Assembly (NCBI RefSeq): GCF_000855665.1
Contig: NZ_JXSS01000093.1
Location: forward strand, 62,001-126,000
Direction of reading: 5' to 3'
Source of the DNA: Lysobacter sp. A03
GTDB lineage: Bacteria > Pseudomonadota > Gammaproteobacteria > Xanthomonadales > Xanthomonadaceae
DNA length: 64,000 bases
Positions 1 through 8,826 of the stretch are shown in pieces. The position numbers and the translations under genes were made by a program. Position 1 is the first letter of the stretch. Every line of letters starts with the position of its first letter. The notes beneath the pieces were generated by a model. That model was not told where the DNA came from. It ran no database searches and saw nothing but the letters and a program-made list of their open reading frames with translations.

Positions 1-1
1 C

Positions 2-604
2 TCCGAAGTGGGTGAGGACGACGAGGTCAAGGTGGATGGCCAGGCCTTGCGCGTGCGGACCGTCGCCAAGGGCAAGCGCAAGCACGTCTACATCATGCTC
101 AACAAGCCGGTGGGGATCACCTGCACGACCGAATCGGCGGTGGACGGGAACATCGTCGACTTCATTGGCCACGAGCAGCGGATCTTTCCCATCGGCCGGC
201 TGGACAAGGATTCGGAAGGCCTGATCCTGCTGACCAGCAACGGGGACATCGTCAATGAGATCCTGCGCGCCGAGAACAAGCTGGAGAAGGAGTATCTGGT
301 AGCGGTCAATCACGACGTGACCCCCGAATTCCTGCGCGCGATGGCCAAGGGAGTGCCCATCCACGGCCAGACCACGTTGCCCTGCAAGACTTCCAAGTTG
401 GGGCGTTTCGGGTTCCGTATCGTCCTGGTGCAGGGACTCAATCGGCAAATCCGACTGATGGCCGCGTATTTCAAGTTCCGGGTCAAGACGCTGGTGCGGG
501 TGCGCATTGGCAACGTCAAGCTTGGTCGTCTGAAAATCGGCCAGTGGCGCAACCTGACCGACGAGGAACTGCAGGGGCTGATCCCGCATCGCACCGATTG
601 GTGA
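2..604 (+). CDS. rluF: 23S rRNA pseudouridine synthase, RluF type (5' partial)
   Basis: Isomerises a uridine of 23S rRNA to pseudouridine (U2604 in the E. coli enzyme). The reading frame is open to the left edge, so the N-terminus is missing. Only the tail of the S4 RNA-binding domain (KVDGQAL) and the whole catalytic domain remain. The catalytic loop GRLDKDSEGL holds the active-site Asp, followed by LLTSNGD and the closing motif QGLNRQIRLM typical of the RsuA/RluF branch. About 200 residues are visible, against roughly 290 in E. coli RluF. RluB/RluE-type relatives are possible, but the GRLDKDSEGL and ITCTTE signatures favour RluF. Confidence 0.85.
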   Translation, partial: SEVGEDDEVKVDGQALRVRTVAKGKRKHVYIMLNKPVGITCTTESAVDGNIVDFIGHEQRIFPIGRLDKDSEGLILLTSNGDIVNEILRAENKLEKEYLVAVNHDVTPEFLRAMAKGVPIHGQTTLPCKTSKLGRFGFRIVLVQGLNRQIRLMAAYFKFRVKTLVRVRIGNVKLGRLKIGQWRNLTDEELQGLIPHRTDW

Positions 605-731
605 TGCCCTACCGGACCTGACCGACGGCGCGCCCGATCGCGCGCGAGACCTTGTCCCACAGGGGTTTCGTGCATCTGGACGTCACGTCCGCGCGTTTAG
701 GCTGCGCGTAAATCGTTCAGGGGGTTCGTCC

Positions 732-1589
732 ATGCGTCACACGCCACTCATCGCCGCGCTCGTGGCCGGCCTGCTGGTCAGCGCCGCCGGCTGCGATCGC
801 TCGCCGCCGGACGCGGCCGCGCCGGCAGTCCCTGCCAGTACCCAGCCCTCAGCGTTGCCGGAACCGGTGCTCGACGACCAGCCGGTGGTGCTTGAAGACA
901 CAGTCGAGGGAACGAGCGATTATCTCGTGGGCATCAGCTATCAGGGCGACGCCTCAACGTATCCAGGCCTGGCGAGGCAGTTGAAAGCCTATGCCGACAG
1001 CGCCCGCGAGGAAATGATCCAGGCCGCGCAGTCGCGGCCCCGCGGTGAGGATGCCGACAGCAATGTTCCGTACGACCTGTCGCTGAGCTTTGTCGAGGTG
1101 TTGCGCACACCGCAGCTTGTGTCCTGGGCTGCCGACGGCAGCAGCTACACGGGCGGCGCGCATGGCATGCCGTTGCTCGCGCGTTTCAACTGGCTCCCCG
1201 CGCAGAAGAAGATGCTGACCGCTGAGGAGCTGGTGACCGACGCCAGCGGTTGGAAGGCGATTTCCGACTTCGCCCGAGAGCAGTTGCACACGCGTCTCTC
1301 GCAGCGGCTGGAAGCCGAGCGCGTAGACCCCACTGAGCGCACCCGGATGATGCGCAGCGCCGGTCGGATGATCGACGATGGAACCGTGCCCGAGGCGGCG
1401 CAGTTCGCCCAGTTCGAGCCATTGCCAGGGACTGCAGGAAAGCTGCGTGGTCTGCGCTTCGTGTTCTCGCCCTATCAGGTCGGACCATACTCGGATGGGG
1501 TCCAGACGGTTGACGTGCCGGCGAGTGTCCTGATGCCGCATCTCGCCGCGCAATACCGCGAGCTCTTCGACGGTGGCAGCCAGCGCTGA
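732..1589 (+). CDS. DUF3298-type periplasmic lipoprotein
   Basis: A 285-residue exported protein with a lipoprotein signal peptide ending in LVSAAGC (Cys21), followed by a Pro/Ala-rich linker. The body has the pattern of DUF4163/DUF3298 proteins: a YTGGAHG motif in the middle and the closing stretch FSPYQVGPYSDGVQTV, as in the C-terminal domain of RsiV-like and lysozyme-binding proteins. No membrane segment other than the signal is visible. It is transcribed alone and closed by a strong hairpin. The function is unknown; binding of a cell-wall or lysozyme-like ligand is a family-level guess. Confidence 0.75.
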   Translation: MRHTPLIAALVAGLLVSAAGCDRSPPDAAAPAVPASTQPSALPEPVLDDQPVVLEDTVEGTSDYLVGISYQGDASTYPGLARQLKAYADSAREEMIQAAQSRPRGEDADSNVPYDLSLSFVEVLRTPQLVSWAADGSSYTGGAHGMPLLARFNWLPAQKKMLTAEELVTDASGWKAISDFAREQLHTRLSQRLEAERVDPTERTRMMRSAGRMIDDGTVPEAAQFAQFEPLPGTAGKLRGLRFVFSPYQVGPYSDGVQTVDVPASVLMPHLAAQYRELFDGGSQR

Positions 1590-1614
1590 TCTATCCGCAG
1601 AACGCTTCACCACG

Positions 1615-1650
1615 AAAAACGCCGCCGGGATCAAACCCGGCGGCGTTATT
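1615..1650. terminator. bidirectional intrinsic terminator
   Basis: A perfect 10-bp stem, 1620-1629 (cgccgccggg) with 1636-1645 (cccggcggcg), and a 6-nt loop. It is flanked by an A-run on the left (1615-1619) and a T-rich stretch on the right (1646-1650). It lies between the convergent DUF3298 lipoprotein and dcp genes, so it can serve both strands. Confidence 0.8.
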
Positions 1651-1671
1651 GATCCAGCTCTCGCGGCTGGA

Positions 1672-3897
1672 CTACTCCTTGATGACCGGCACTTTGGCGT
1701 CGTCGGTGATCGAACCGTCAAGCCCGCGACGCACCAGCAGAGGGGTGATCTCCGCCTCGTGGCCGGCGAAGTCACGGAACAGCTGCAAGGCGTCCTTGCT
1801 GCCGCCGCGCGATAGCAGAGTGTCGCGGAAGCGATCGCCGTTCTCGCGGGTCAGGCCGCCATTCTTCTTGATGTACTCAACGGTATTCGCGTCGAGCACT
1901 TCCGACCAGATGTAGGCGTAGTAGCCTGCTGCGTAGCCGCCCATGATGTGGCTGAAGTAGGGCGTGCGGTAGCGCGGCGGAACCGCGGCGTAGTCCGTCC
2001 CGTTGGCTTTCAGCGCAGCGGCTTCAAAGTCCATCACGCCGGTAGCGTCAGGGATCTTGTCGGCCTTGGCCTGGTGCCAGCTCTGGTCAAGCATCGCCGA
2101 GCCCAGGTACTCGGTGGTGGCAAAGCCCTGGTTGAACTTGGAGGCTGCCGCCACCTTGTCCAGCAACGCCTGCGGCATCGCCTCGCCGGTCTTGTAGTGC
2201 TTGGCGTAGTTGGCCAGCACGCTGGGCCAATCGGCCCACATCTCGTTGACCTGGGACGGGAACTCGACAAAGTCGCGCGGCACGCTGGTGCCGCTGAAGT
2301 ACGGGTACTTCACGTTCGAGAACATGCCGTGCAGCGCATGGCCGAACTCGTGGAACATCGTGGTGGTCTCGTCCCATGTCATCAGGGCCGGGCCATTGGT
2401 CGGCTTGGTGATGTTGAGGTGGTTGGCAACGATCGGCAGGTTGCCGGTCAGCTCCGACTGGGAGACGTAGGAGTTCATCCACGCGCCGCCGCGCTTGGAC
2501 GGACGGGCAAACGGGTCGAACACGAAGATCGCCAGCTGGCTGCCGTCCTTGTCAAACACGTCATACGTGGTCACGTCTGGGTGGTAGACCGGCAGGTCGG
2601 TGCGCTGCTTGAAGGTCAGGCCGTACAGCTGGCCGGCAGCGTAGAACACGCCGTTCTCAAGCACGTTCTTCATTTCCAGATACGGCTTGAGCTGTGACTC
2701 GTCGAAGTCGTACTTGTCGGCGCGGACCTTCTCCGTGTAGTACGCCCAGTCCCACGGCTCCAGCTTGAAGGTGGGCTCGCCCTTGGCCGCCTGCTCCTTG
2801 TCGATCATCGCCTGCAGCGCGGCACCTTCGCTTCGGGCGTTGGCGACAGCCGGCGGGGCCAGCTTGCCGAGCATGTCGTTGACCGCCTCGGGGGTCTTGG
2901 CGGTTTCATCGGCCAGCACGTAGGCCGCGTAGGTCGGATAGCCCAGCATTCCGGCCTTCTCGGCGCGCAGCTTGAGGATCGTCGAGACCAGCTTGGTGTT
3001 GTCGAACTCGTTGCCACGGCTGCCGCGGCTCACCGATGCCTTGTGCAGGCGCTCGCGCAGGGCGCGATTTTCCAGCTGCGACTGCAACGGCTGGCCGGTG
3101 GTGTTGAGCAGGGCGATGACGTACTTGCCGTCCTTGCCGGCGGCTTTGGCGGCATCGGCGGCGGCGGCGATCTGGTCGTCCGTCATCCCGGCCAGTTCGT
3201 CCTTGCTGTCAACCGTAATGGCGGAGGCGTTGACCTCGGCCAGCACGTTCTGGTTGAACTGGGTGCTGAGGTTGGCCAGCTCGCCGTTGATCTCCTTCAG
3301 GCGGACCTTGTCGGCTTCGGGAAGCTTGGCGCCCGAACGGACGAGGTCGGTGTGGTAGCGCTCGACCAGGCGCACGCCCTCGGCGTCCAGGCCCAGCGAG
3401 TCGCGGGTGTCGTAGAGCTTCTGGATCCGATCGAACAGCTTAGGGTTCAGCGCAATGGCGTCGCGGTGCGCGGCCAGCTTGGGCGCGTACTCGGCCTGGA
3501 TCGCCTTGCGGGTGTCGTTGGTGTCGGCACCGACCAGCGAGAAGAACACGGTCGAGGTACGGTCGAGGATCTCGCCGGACTTCTCCAGCGCGATGATGGT
3601 GTTCTCGAAGCTCGGCGCCTCGGCGTTGTCGGCGATCGCCTCGACTTCCTTGAGGTGCTCGGCCATGCCGCGATCAAAGCCGGGGCCGAAATCGGCGTCG
3701 GTGATCTTGTCGAAGGCGGGGTAGTGCAGCGGCAGGCTGCTCTCGGCAAAGAAGGGGTTGTCGCTGGATTCGTTCACGGTGTTGCCGTCCTGGGTTGCGG
3801 ACTGGCGGGGCTCAGCCGTATTGGCGTCGGACTGGCTGCAGGCGGCCAGGCTGGTGGTCAGCGCCACAGCCAGGGCCAGCGCGAGAGGGTGCTTCAT
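1672..3897 (-). CDS. dcp: peptidyl-dipeptidase Dcp, lipoprotein form (M3 family)
   Basis: A zinc metallopeptidase of the M3 (thimet oligopeptidase) family that releases C-terminal dipeptides from short peptides. The zinc motif HEFGH lies near residue 516, followed by GMFS and the downstream FVEFPSQVNEMW signature carrying the third ligand Glu. The product has 741 residues, slightly longer than E. coli Dcp because of a lipoprotein signal (TSLAAC, Cys20) and a Ser/Thr/Asn-rich linker. It therefore probably acts in the periplasm anchored to a membrane, whereas E. coli Dcp is soluble. It is transcribed divergently from the MscS-like gene. Confidence 0.93.
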   Translation of the reverse strand: MKHPLALALAVALTTSLAACSQSDANTAEPRQSATQDGNTVNESSDNPFFAESSLPLHYPAFDKITDADFGPGFDRGMAEHLKEVEAIADNAEAPSFENTIIALEKSGEILDRTSTVFFSLVGADTNDTRKAIQAEYAPKLAAHRDAIALNPKLFDRIQKLYDTRDSLGLDAEGVRLVERYHTDLVRSGAKLPEADKVRLKEINGELANLSTQFNQNVLAEVNASAITVDSKDELAGMTDDQIAAAADAAKAAGKDGKYVIALLNTTGQPLQSQLENRALRERLHKASVSRGSRGNEFDNTKLVSTILKLRAEKAGMLGYPTYAAYVLADETAKTPEAVNDMLGKLAPPAVANARSEGAALQAMIDKEQAAKGEPTFKLEPWDWAYYTEKVRADKYDFDESQLKPYLEMKNVLENGVFYAAGQLYGLTFKQRTDLPVYHPDVTTYDVFDKDGSQLAIFVFDPFARPSKRGGAWMNSYVSQSELTGNLPIVANHLNITKPTNGPALMTWDETTTMFHEFGHALHGMFSNVKYPYFSGTSVPRDFVEFPSQVNEMWADWPSVLANYAKHYKTGEAMPQALLDKVAAASKFNQGFATTEYLGSAMLDQSWHQAKADKIPDATGVMDFEAAALKANGTDYAAVPPRYRTPYFSHIMGGYAAGYYAYIWSEVLDANTVEYIKKNGGLTRENGDRFRDTLLSRGGSKDALQLFRDFAGHEAEITPLLVRRGLDGSITDDAKVPVIKE

Positions 3898-4059
3898 AGG
3901 ACAGGAACCTCGTCGTTGGGATGTTGCAGACTAACCCATGCGCCACGCGGCCACCCATGACAAAAGCCACCCCCGCATGCGCCTCTGGCTGGCGGTATCC
4001 TTGCCTCCCTCAAGGATCCGCGCGCGGATCCAACCACCCGCAAGAGCGCCGTATCCCCG

Positions 4060-4728
4060 ATGAAAGACCAATTGCCGCTCTGGACCCAGCAGTGGCTTGA
4101 CGTGCTTGTTCCGGCCGGGCAGATCGTGCTGATCCTGATCGCCGCGTGGGCCCTGCGCGCGCTGGGCCGACGCCTGATCAACCGCGTCAGCCGGCGCTAC
4201 AACCTGCTGCCGCAGGTGGCGGTAGGCGGGCGCCGCTTGATTGGTTTCCTGGTGTCCTTTGGTGCGCTGCTGTTGATTCTGGAGCGCTTCGGTGTCTCCG
4301 GGACGATCCTGTGGACCGCGTTCACCGGGTTTGCCGCCGTCGGCGCGGTCGCGTTCTTTGCCGCCTGGAGTGTGTTGTCCAACATCTTCTGCACCGCGCT
4401 GATCCTGACCACGCGGCCGTTCCGGCTGCATGACCACATCGAATTGCTGGAGAACGGGGAAAAGCCGGGACTGAAGGGCCAGGTGGTGGACATCAACCTG
4501 ATTTACACCACGCTGCAGGAATGCATCGACGGCAAGTCCTCGTCGGTCCTGCAAGTGCCCAACAACCTGTTCTTCCAGCGCACGGTGCGCCGTCACCTGC
4601 CTGCGCGTGGTGGTGCCAATCCCACTGCGACAACCACCCAGACCCAAGTCGCTACAACTTATCGGGGCGTGCTTGGCGGTGCGGCTGAACAAAGCGCCAA
4701 CCGGCGCTACGGTCTGCCCGACGCTTGA
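4060..4728 (+). CDS. small MscS-like mechanosensitive channel family protein
   Basis: A 222-residue membrane protein with three predicted helices (about residues 14-36, 60-80 and 85-115). The last is Gly/Ala-rich with the FAAVGAVAFFAAWSVLSN pattern of the MscS pore helix. A short beta-domain follows, with the RPFRLHDHIEL and VPNNLFFQR signatures. The large cytoplasmic vestibule of full MscS is absent. The last ~40 residues (after FFQRTVRR) are polar, low in complexity and unlike the family, so the native end may vary between strains. The gene is monocistronic and diverges from dcp. Confidence 0.75.
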   Translation: MKDQLPLWTQQWLDVLVPAGQIVLILIAAWALRALGRRLINRVSRRYNLLPQVAVGGRRLIGFLVSFGALLLILERFGVSGTILWTAFTGFAAVGAVAFFAAWSVLSNIFCTALILTTRPFRLHDHIELLENGEKPGLKGQVVDINLIYTTLQECIDGKSSSVLQVPNNLFFQRTVRRHLPARGGANPTATTTQTQVATTYRGVLGGAAEQSANRRYGLPDA

Positions 4729-4800
4729 CCGCGGTCACGGCGTGCGTGCGGTGGCCCGCGCACCATGGGGGTCAAGACGAACACAGGCAGGAGCACCGGC

Positions 4801-5064
4801 ATGAGTGAGTTTCACGTCGACATGGGCGACAGGGCAGGCAACGCAGTTATCGACCCCCAGGCGCTGGAACTGATCGAAGACGCGATTTACGACGTCGACC
4901 CTGCCGCGGTCATCGATTTCACGCCCTCAAGTGGGCGCCTGCGTGTCGCAGCGGCGCTGGATTCTGACCATCTGGCCACCGTCCTGGGTTTCGCCGGCTA
5001 TCCGGTGGGGCCGGACGCGATCGAGCAGCTGCCGTCCATCTGTTGCGGCGGTTGCAGCGGCTGA
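4801..5064 (+). CDS. small HMA-like protein with C-terminal CCGGC tail
   Basis: An 87-residue protein starting at the ATG of MSEFHV (an upstream in-frame ATG at 4765 lacks family support). The helix-strand-strand-helix pattern, ending in the phrase LATVLGFAGYPV, resembles heavy-metal-associated (HMA) domains. The usual N-terminal CxxC metal loop is absent. Instead the last residues are CCGGCSG, three cysteines that could bind metal. This suggests a metal chaperone or sensor with a relocated site, but that is inference. It lies 62 bases upstream of the DUF962 gene on the same strand. Confidence 0.6.
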   Translation: MSEFHVDMGDRAGNAVIDPQALELIEDAIYDVDPAAVIDFTPSSGRLRVAAALDSDHLATVLGFAGYPVGPDAIEQLPSICCGGCSG

Positions 5065-5125
5065 GTTGTGCGGGCATCGTGCAGCGAAGGAGGCGGCATC
5101 GTGCCGTGCGCGTCGGAGCCAAGCC

Positions 5126-5437
5126 ATGGTGACAAGCAGCGCGTTCCGTTCGTTTGCGGAGTTCTATCCGTATTACCTGGCTGAGCATTCCAACCGGACC
5201 TCGCGCCGCCTGCACTTCATTGGCAGCACGCTGGTGCTGGTCTTCCTGTTTGCCGCCGCGTTGACGGGCATCGGCTGGCTGGCCGTGCTGGCCCCCGTCC
5301 AGGCCTACGCACTGGCGTGGACCGGGCACTACTTTTTCGAGCACAACCGACCGGCGACCTTCCGCCACCCATGGTGGAGCCTGCGGGGCGACTGGCGGAT
5401 GTGGTGGGAGATGCTGAGCGGAAAAATCCCGTTCTGA
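5126..5437 (+). CDS. DUF962 / Mpo1-like membrane protein
   Basis: A 103-residue protein of the DUF962 (YGL010w/Mpo1-like) family. It begins with the family phrase FAEFYPYYLAEHSN and carries two hydrophobic segments (about residues 31-65). The conserved GHYFFEHNRPATF and the tail WWSLRGDWRMWWEML match the family. The eukaryotic Mpo1 is a 2-hydroxy fatty acid dioxygenase in the ER; the bacterial short forms are uncharacterised. The start was set at ATG 5126 because the first conserved residues follow directly and upstream sequence in this frame is the shadow of the preceding gene. Confidence 0.85.
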   Translation: MVTSSAFRSFAEFYPYYLAEHSNRTSRRLHFIGSTLVLVFLFAAALTGIGWLAVLAPVQAYALAWTGHYFFEHNRPATFRHPWWSLRGDWRMWWEMLSGKIPF

Positions 5438-5460
5438 CGTAGCGCGGGCCGCAGGCCCTA

Positions 5461-6000
5461 TCAGGTCTGGGAGGCCTGCGCATCGGCGATCGGCGGCAGC
5501 TGCTTCCGCCGTTCGATCTCCAGCTGCGTCAAATACAGCCGCATGTCGAACTCCAGCTGGTGGTAGTCCGGTTCCATGTGCGCGCAGAGCTGGTAGAACG
5601 CCTTGTTGTGCGCCGACTCCCGCAGGTGGGCCAGCTCGTGGACGACGATCATCCGGAGAAATGGCTGTGGCGCATCGCGGAACACCCCTGCAATCCGGAT
5701 CTCACGGCTCGCCTTGAGGCGGGAACCCTGAACACGTGATACCGATGTGTGGGTGCCCAGCGCGTGCCGCACGGCCTGCAGGCGGTTGTCGAACACCACC
5801 TTGTCCAGCGGTGGCGCCTTGCGCATGTGGCGATCCTTGAGCGCGACGACATACTCATACAACGCGCCGTCGTTGCGGACATCGTGAGGCAGCTCGTAGT
5901 GCTCACGCAGCCAGGGGCCCAGCCGATCGGCGTGAATCAGTGCGCGAACCTGATCCAGCAGATGGGCGTCGTAACCGGCGAGGTACTTCAGCTCGGGCAT
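5461..6000 (-). CDS. YgjP-like zinc metallopeptidase (DUF45)
   Basis: A 179-residue soluble protein with the metallopeptidase motif HELAHLRESAH: HExxH with a third His after five residues. It is followed by FYQLCAHMEPDY, typical of the YgjP/DUF45 (SprT-like, WLM-related) group. The N-terminal half (MPELKYLAGYD) matches the short Xanthomonad form of the family. The substrate is unknown; DUF45 members are thought to act on proteins, some near DNA damage or restriction loci, but nothing here hints at either. It is convergent with the DUF962 gene. Confidence 0.8.
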   Translation of the reverse strand: MPELKYLAGYDAHLLDQVRALIHADRLGPWLREHYELPHDVRNDGALYEYVVALKDRHMRKAPPLDKVVFDNRLQAVRHALGTHTSVSRVQGSRLKASREIRIAGVFRDAPQPFLRMIVVHELAHLRESAHNKAFYQLCAHMEPDYHQLEFDMRLYLTQLEIERRKQLPPIADAQASQT

Positions 6001-6155
6001 GTGGCCACGATACGGGAATCCCGCAGTCTTTCGCCCCCGCAGCCACGGCAGCTCCGCATCTGGTCACGACGCTGCCTTCAACTGCGCCGGGTAGACTGAC
6101 TTCCAGGTAGTAACACCGGGGGTTTTCCGCCCCATTCCACGTTTACAGAGGTGCC

Positions 6156-7304
6156 ATGATGCATTCACTTATCGACGACTTCACCGGAAATCTTTTCCAG
6201 GATCCGGTCGGCCCGTGTATTTCGCTGTATCAGCCGACCCATCGCAGCCACCCGGACAACGGCCAGGACCCTATCCGTTTTGGCAACCTGGTCAAGAAGG
6301 CGGAGGCGTTGTGGAAGGAGCGCTATCCGGACAAGGATCCGGCGCCGCTGCTGGCGAACCTGCGCAAGCTGGGTGAGGAACGCAATTTCTGGAACCACAC
6401 CCTCGACGGTCTGGCCGTGCTGGTCTCAACGGATATTTTCCGCGTCTATCGCCTGCAGCGTGCGGTCCCCGAGCTGGTAAACGTCGGCGACAGCTTCCAC
6501 ATCAAGCCGCTGCTGCGAATGGTGCAGTCGGCCGATCGCTACCAGGTGCTGGCGATCAACCGTCACAGCGCGAAAATGTTCGTCGGTAACCGCGATGCCC
6601 TGGATCCGTTCGACGTCGGCGACGACTTCCCGGATACGCTCGAGTCCGTTCTTGGCGACGACCCGCTGCGCCAGCGCCCGGCTTCCTGGTCGCGAGGCGC
6701 TGCGGCCACCATTGCGGGTGTCAACGACGGCCAGATCGAGCGAAGCAAGTTGGTCGATGCCGATACGGAACAGTTCTTTCGTGCGGTGGATCGGGCAGTC
6801 GCTGAACAGTTCTCACGCCCGTCAAGGCTGCCGCTGATGCTGGCGGCCTTGCCGGAGCACCAGTCGGTGTTCCGCAAGCTGAGCCACAATGCCTACCTCC
6901 TGCCTCAGGGCATCGACACCCATCCCGACGCATTGGGGATGGATGAGTTGCGCGAGCGCGCGTGGCGGGTCATGGAGCCGAAGTACCTGGAGCGCCTGGC
7001 CGGATTGGTCGATATGTACCACGCGGCCCGCGCACGTTGGCTCGCCAACGACGATGTGGCCCAGGTCGGTCGCAGTGCGTTTTCCGGTCGTGTGTCCACG
7101 TTGCTGGTGGAGGCCGACCGCCAGGTCAACGGCACCATGGACCCCCAGAGCGGCGCCGTGGACTTCGCTGCCGAGGGCGGCATTGGCGAGGACCTGCTGG
7201 ACGATATCGCCGAGAAGGTGATCGCCAACGGCGGCCAGGTCGTCGTGGTGCCCAAGGGGCGGATGCCCAGCGAGACCGGGCTTGCTGCGATCTATCGCTT
7301 CTAG
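6156..7304 (+). CDS. BaeRF (bacterial archaeo-eukaryotic release-factor-like) protein
   Basis: A 382-residue cytoplasmic protein whose C-terminal half (DPQSGAVDF...IAEKVIANGGQVVVVPKGRMPSETGLAAIYRF) matches the eRF1 domain-3/Pelota-like fold of the bacterial BaeRF family. The N-terminal part resembles eRF1 domain 1-2 fragments (CISLYQPTHR, YQVLAINRH). Family-level work proposes roles in ribosome rescue or hibernation; no experiment is known to me for this subgroup. There are two start codons, 6156 and 6159. The AGAGG at 6147-6151 fits 6159 slightly better. Monocistronic. Confidence 0.75.
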   Translation: MMHSLIDDFTGNLFQDPVGPCISLYQPTHRSHPDNGQDPIRFGNLVKKAEALWKERYPDKDPAPLLANLRKLGEERNFWNHTLDGLAVLVSTDIFRVYRLQRAVPELVNVGDSFHIKPLLRMVQSADRYQVLAINRHSAKMFVGNRDALDPFDVGDDFPDTLESVLGDDPLRQRPASWSRGAAATIAGVNDGQIERSKLVDADTEQFFRAVDRAVAEQFSRPSRLPLMLAALPEHQSVFRKLSHNAYLLPQGIDTHPDALGMDELRERAWRVMEPKYLERLAGLVDMYHAARARWLANDDVAQVGRSAFSGRVSTLLVEADRQVNGTMDPQSGAVDFAAEGGIGEDLLDDIAEKVIANGGQVVVVPKGRMPSETGLAAIYRF

Positions 7305-7496
7305 GCTGGGTCTCTAGGCCAAGCCGGGCGCTTCCAACGGCCCGGTTGGCAGTTCAAGGTTGCGCGGTATTCGAAGATGAGCCTGATCTCGATGTGGGCC
7401 ACGTCATGGCGATAGGAGCGATTTTCGTTCGGCGTTGAGGTCAGCAGTCGTGCCAGGTTCTAGTATGGGGCTCCATATCGAAGGGAGCTCCCTGGC

Positions 7497-8702
7497 ATGC
7501 CGCACCTTGACACCCTCTCCGTACACGCCGGCCGCGAGGACTTAGGCCAGTTGGGTGTGCACGCACTGCCCATTGACCTCTCCACCACCTATCCCGTCCC
7601 CGACCTGGACGCCGGTACAGCCAGTTTCGACGCGCTGGTGGCGGGAGACGCCAGCGCCGCCAATCCGATCTATGCGCGCCTGCACAATCCCACCGTGGCG
7701 AGGGTGGAAGGCGCATTGGCACAGCTGGAAGGAAGCGAGGCCTGCGTGGCTTTCGGGTCGGGCATGGCTGCGTTGACTGCCCTGTTGATGGCAGTGCGCC
7801 AGAAGGGCGGACATGTGCTGGTGGTGCGTCCGTTGTACGGGACTTCCGATCATCTGCTCGCCAGCGGTATGGCCGGGCTGCAGGCCGAGTTTGTGGACGC
7901 GATCGACATCGGCTCGCACCTGCGTGCCGACACGGCCCTGGTGATGATTGAAACACCGGCCAACCCGACCCTCGACCTGGTCGATATCCGCGCTGTGGTG
8001 GCGGCGGCCGGCAACGTTCCTGTGGCCGTGGATTCCACGTTTGCCACCCCCGTTCTGCAAAACCCCATGACCATGGGCGCGACGTACGTATTGCATAGCG
8101 CGACCAAATTCCTCGGTGGCCACGGTGATGTGATCGCCGGCGTGGTGTGTTGCAGCGAGGAGAACGCCAAGCCGCTGCGTCAGGTCCGGGCAGTCACCGG
8201 TGCGCTTTTGCACCCGCTGGGTGCGTACCTGCTGCACCGCGGCCTGCCGACGTTGGCGTTGCGCGTGGAACGGGCCCAGCACAACGCCGGAGTGCTGGCG
8301 CAGCGTCTCGCCGAGCATCCGGCCGTGGCGAAGGTGTTCTATCCCGGCATGGGAACAGTCGCCAACGATCACCTGGCCGCCACCCAGATGCGCGGACCCG
8401 GCGCCTTGCTTGCCTTTGATCTGCACGGAGGCCATGCAGCGGCGGCCACAGTCATGAAGGCGGTGCGGCTGCTCACACCGGCAGTCAGTCTGGGCTCTGT
8501 GGACAGCCTGATCCAGCATCCTGCCGGGCTCACTCACCGCGTCCTGGACGAGGCCACCCGTCGGGCGACGGGCATCACTGCGGGCCTGTTGCGGGTATCG
8601 GCGGGCATTGAGCACGTGGATGACCTGTGGGCCGACCTGTCGCAAGCGCTGGACCAGGTTGGCGTCGCCGCGGATTCCCTGACGAGCATTGATTTTGCGT
8701 AG
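7497..8702 (+). CDS. Cys/Met-metabolism PLP enzyme (cystathionine lyase/synthase type)
   Basis: A 401-residue fold-type I PLP enzyme of the cystathionine gamma-synthase/beta-lyase family, acting on sulfur amino acids. The PLP lysine is K204 in HSATKFLGGHGD. The family motifs YARLHNPTV (Y59, R61), FGSGMAAL and the Asp of VDSTFATP are all present. At the position where methionine gamma-lyases carry the reactive Cys (LYGC), this protein has LYGT, so a cystathionine-processing or O-acyl-homoserine sulfhydrylase role is more likely than methionine lyase. AAGGGAG at 7481-7487 is a good ribosome site and TAGTAT at 7461-7466 a possible -10. Confidence 0.88.
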   Translation: MPHLDTLSVHAGREDLGQLGVHALPIDLSTTYPVPDLDAGTASFDALVAGDASAANPIYARLHNPTVARVEGALAQLEGSEACVAFGSGMAALTALLMAVRQKGGHVLVVRPLYGTSDHLLASGMAGLQAEFVDAIDIGSHLRADTALVMIETPANPTLDLVDIRAVVAAAGNVPVAVDSTFATPVLQNPMTMGATYVLHSATKFLGGHGDVIAGVVCCSEENAKPLRQVRAVTGALLHPLGAYLLHRGLPTLALRVERAQHNAGVLAQRLAEHPAVAKVFYPGMGTVANDHLAATQMRGPGALLAFDLHGGHAAAATVMKAVRLLTPAVSLGSVDSLIQHPAGLTHRVLDEATRRATGITAGLLRVSAGIEHVDDLWADLSQALDQVGVAADSLTSIDFA

Positions 8703-8826
8703 CTGAGCGCGCCTGTCCACCACACTCGACCATCACGCAGCCGGCGCATCGTTTACGTTCCGGCCGACCCGGGCGATGATGCCCGCCCGGGCACGTGCGG
8801 CCTTTGAATTCATGGAGTGCGGTGAA

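Noticed and set aside
3043-3960. Plus-strand frame opposite dcp
   Set aside because: Repetitive Gly/Val/Leu composition of a shadow frame; dcp motifs are complete on the other strand.
7318-7350. Hairpin after the BaeRF gene (gcc..ccgggc / gcccgg..ggc)
   Set aside because: The stem has a bulge and no T-run follows, so it was not called a terminator.
7467-7492. gggagctccc palindrome before the PLP enzyme as an operator or riboswitch part
   Set aside because: It is short, overlaps the ribosome site and has no conserved riboswitch core around it.
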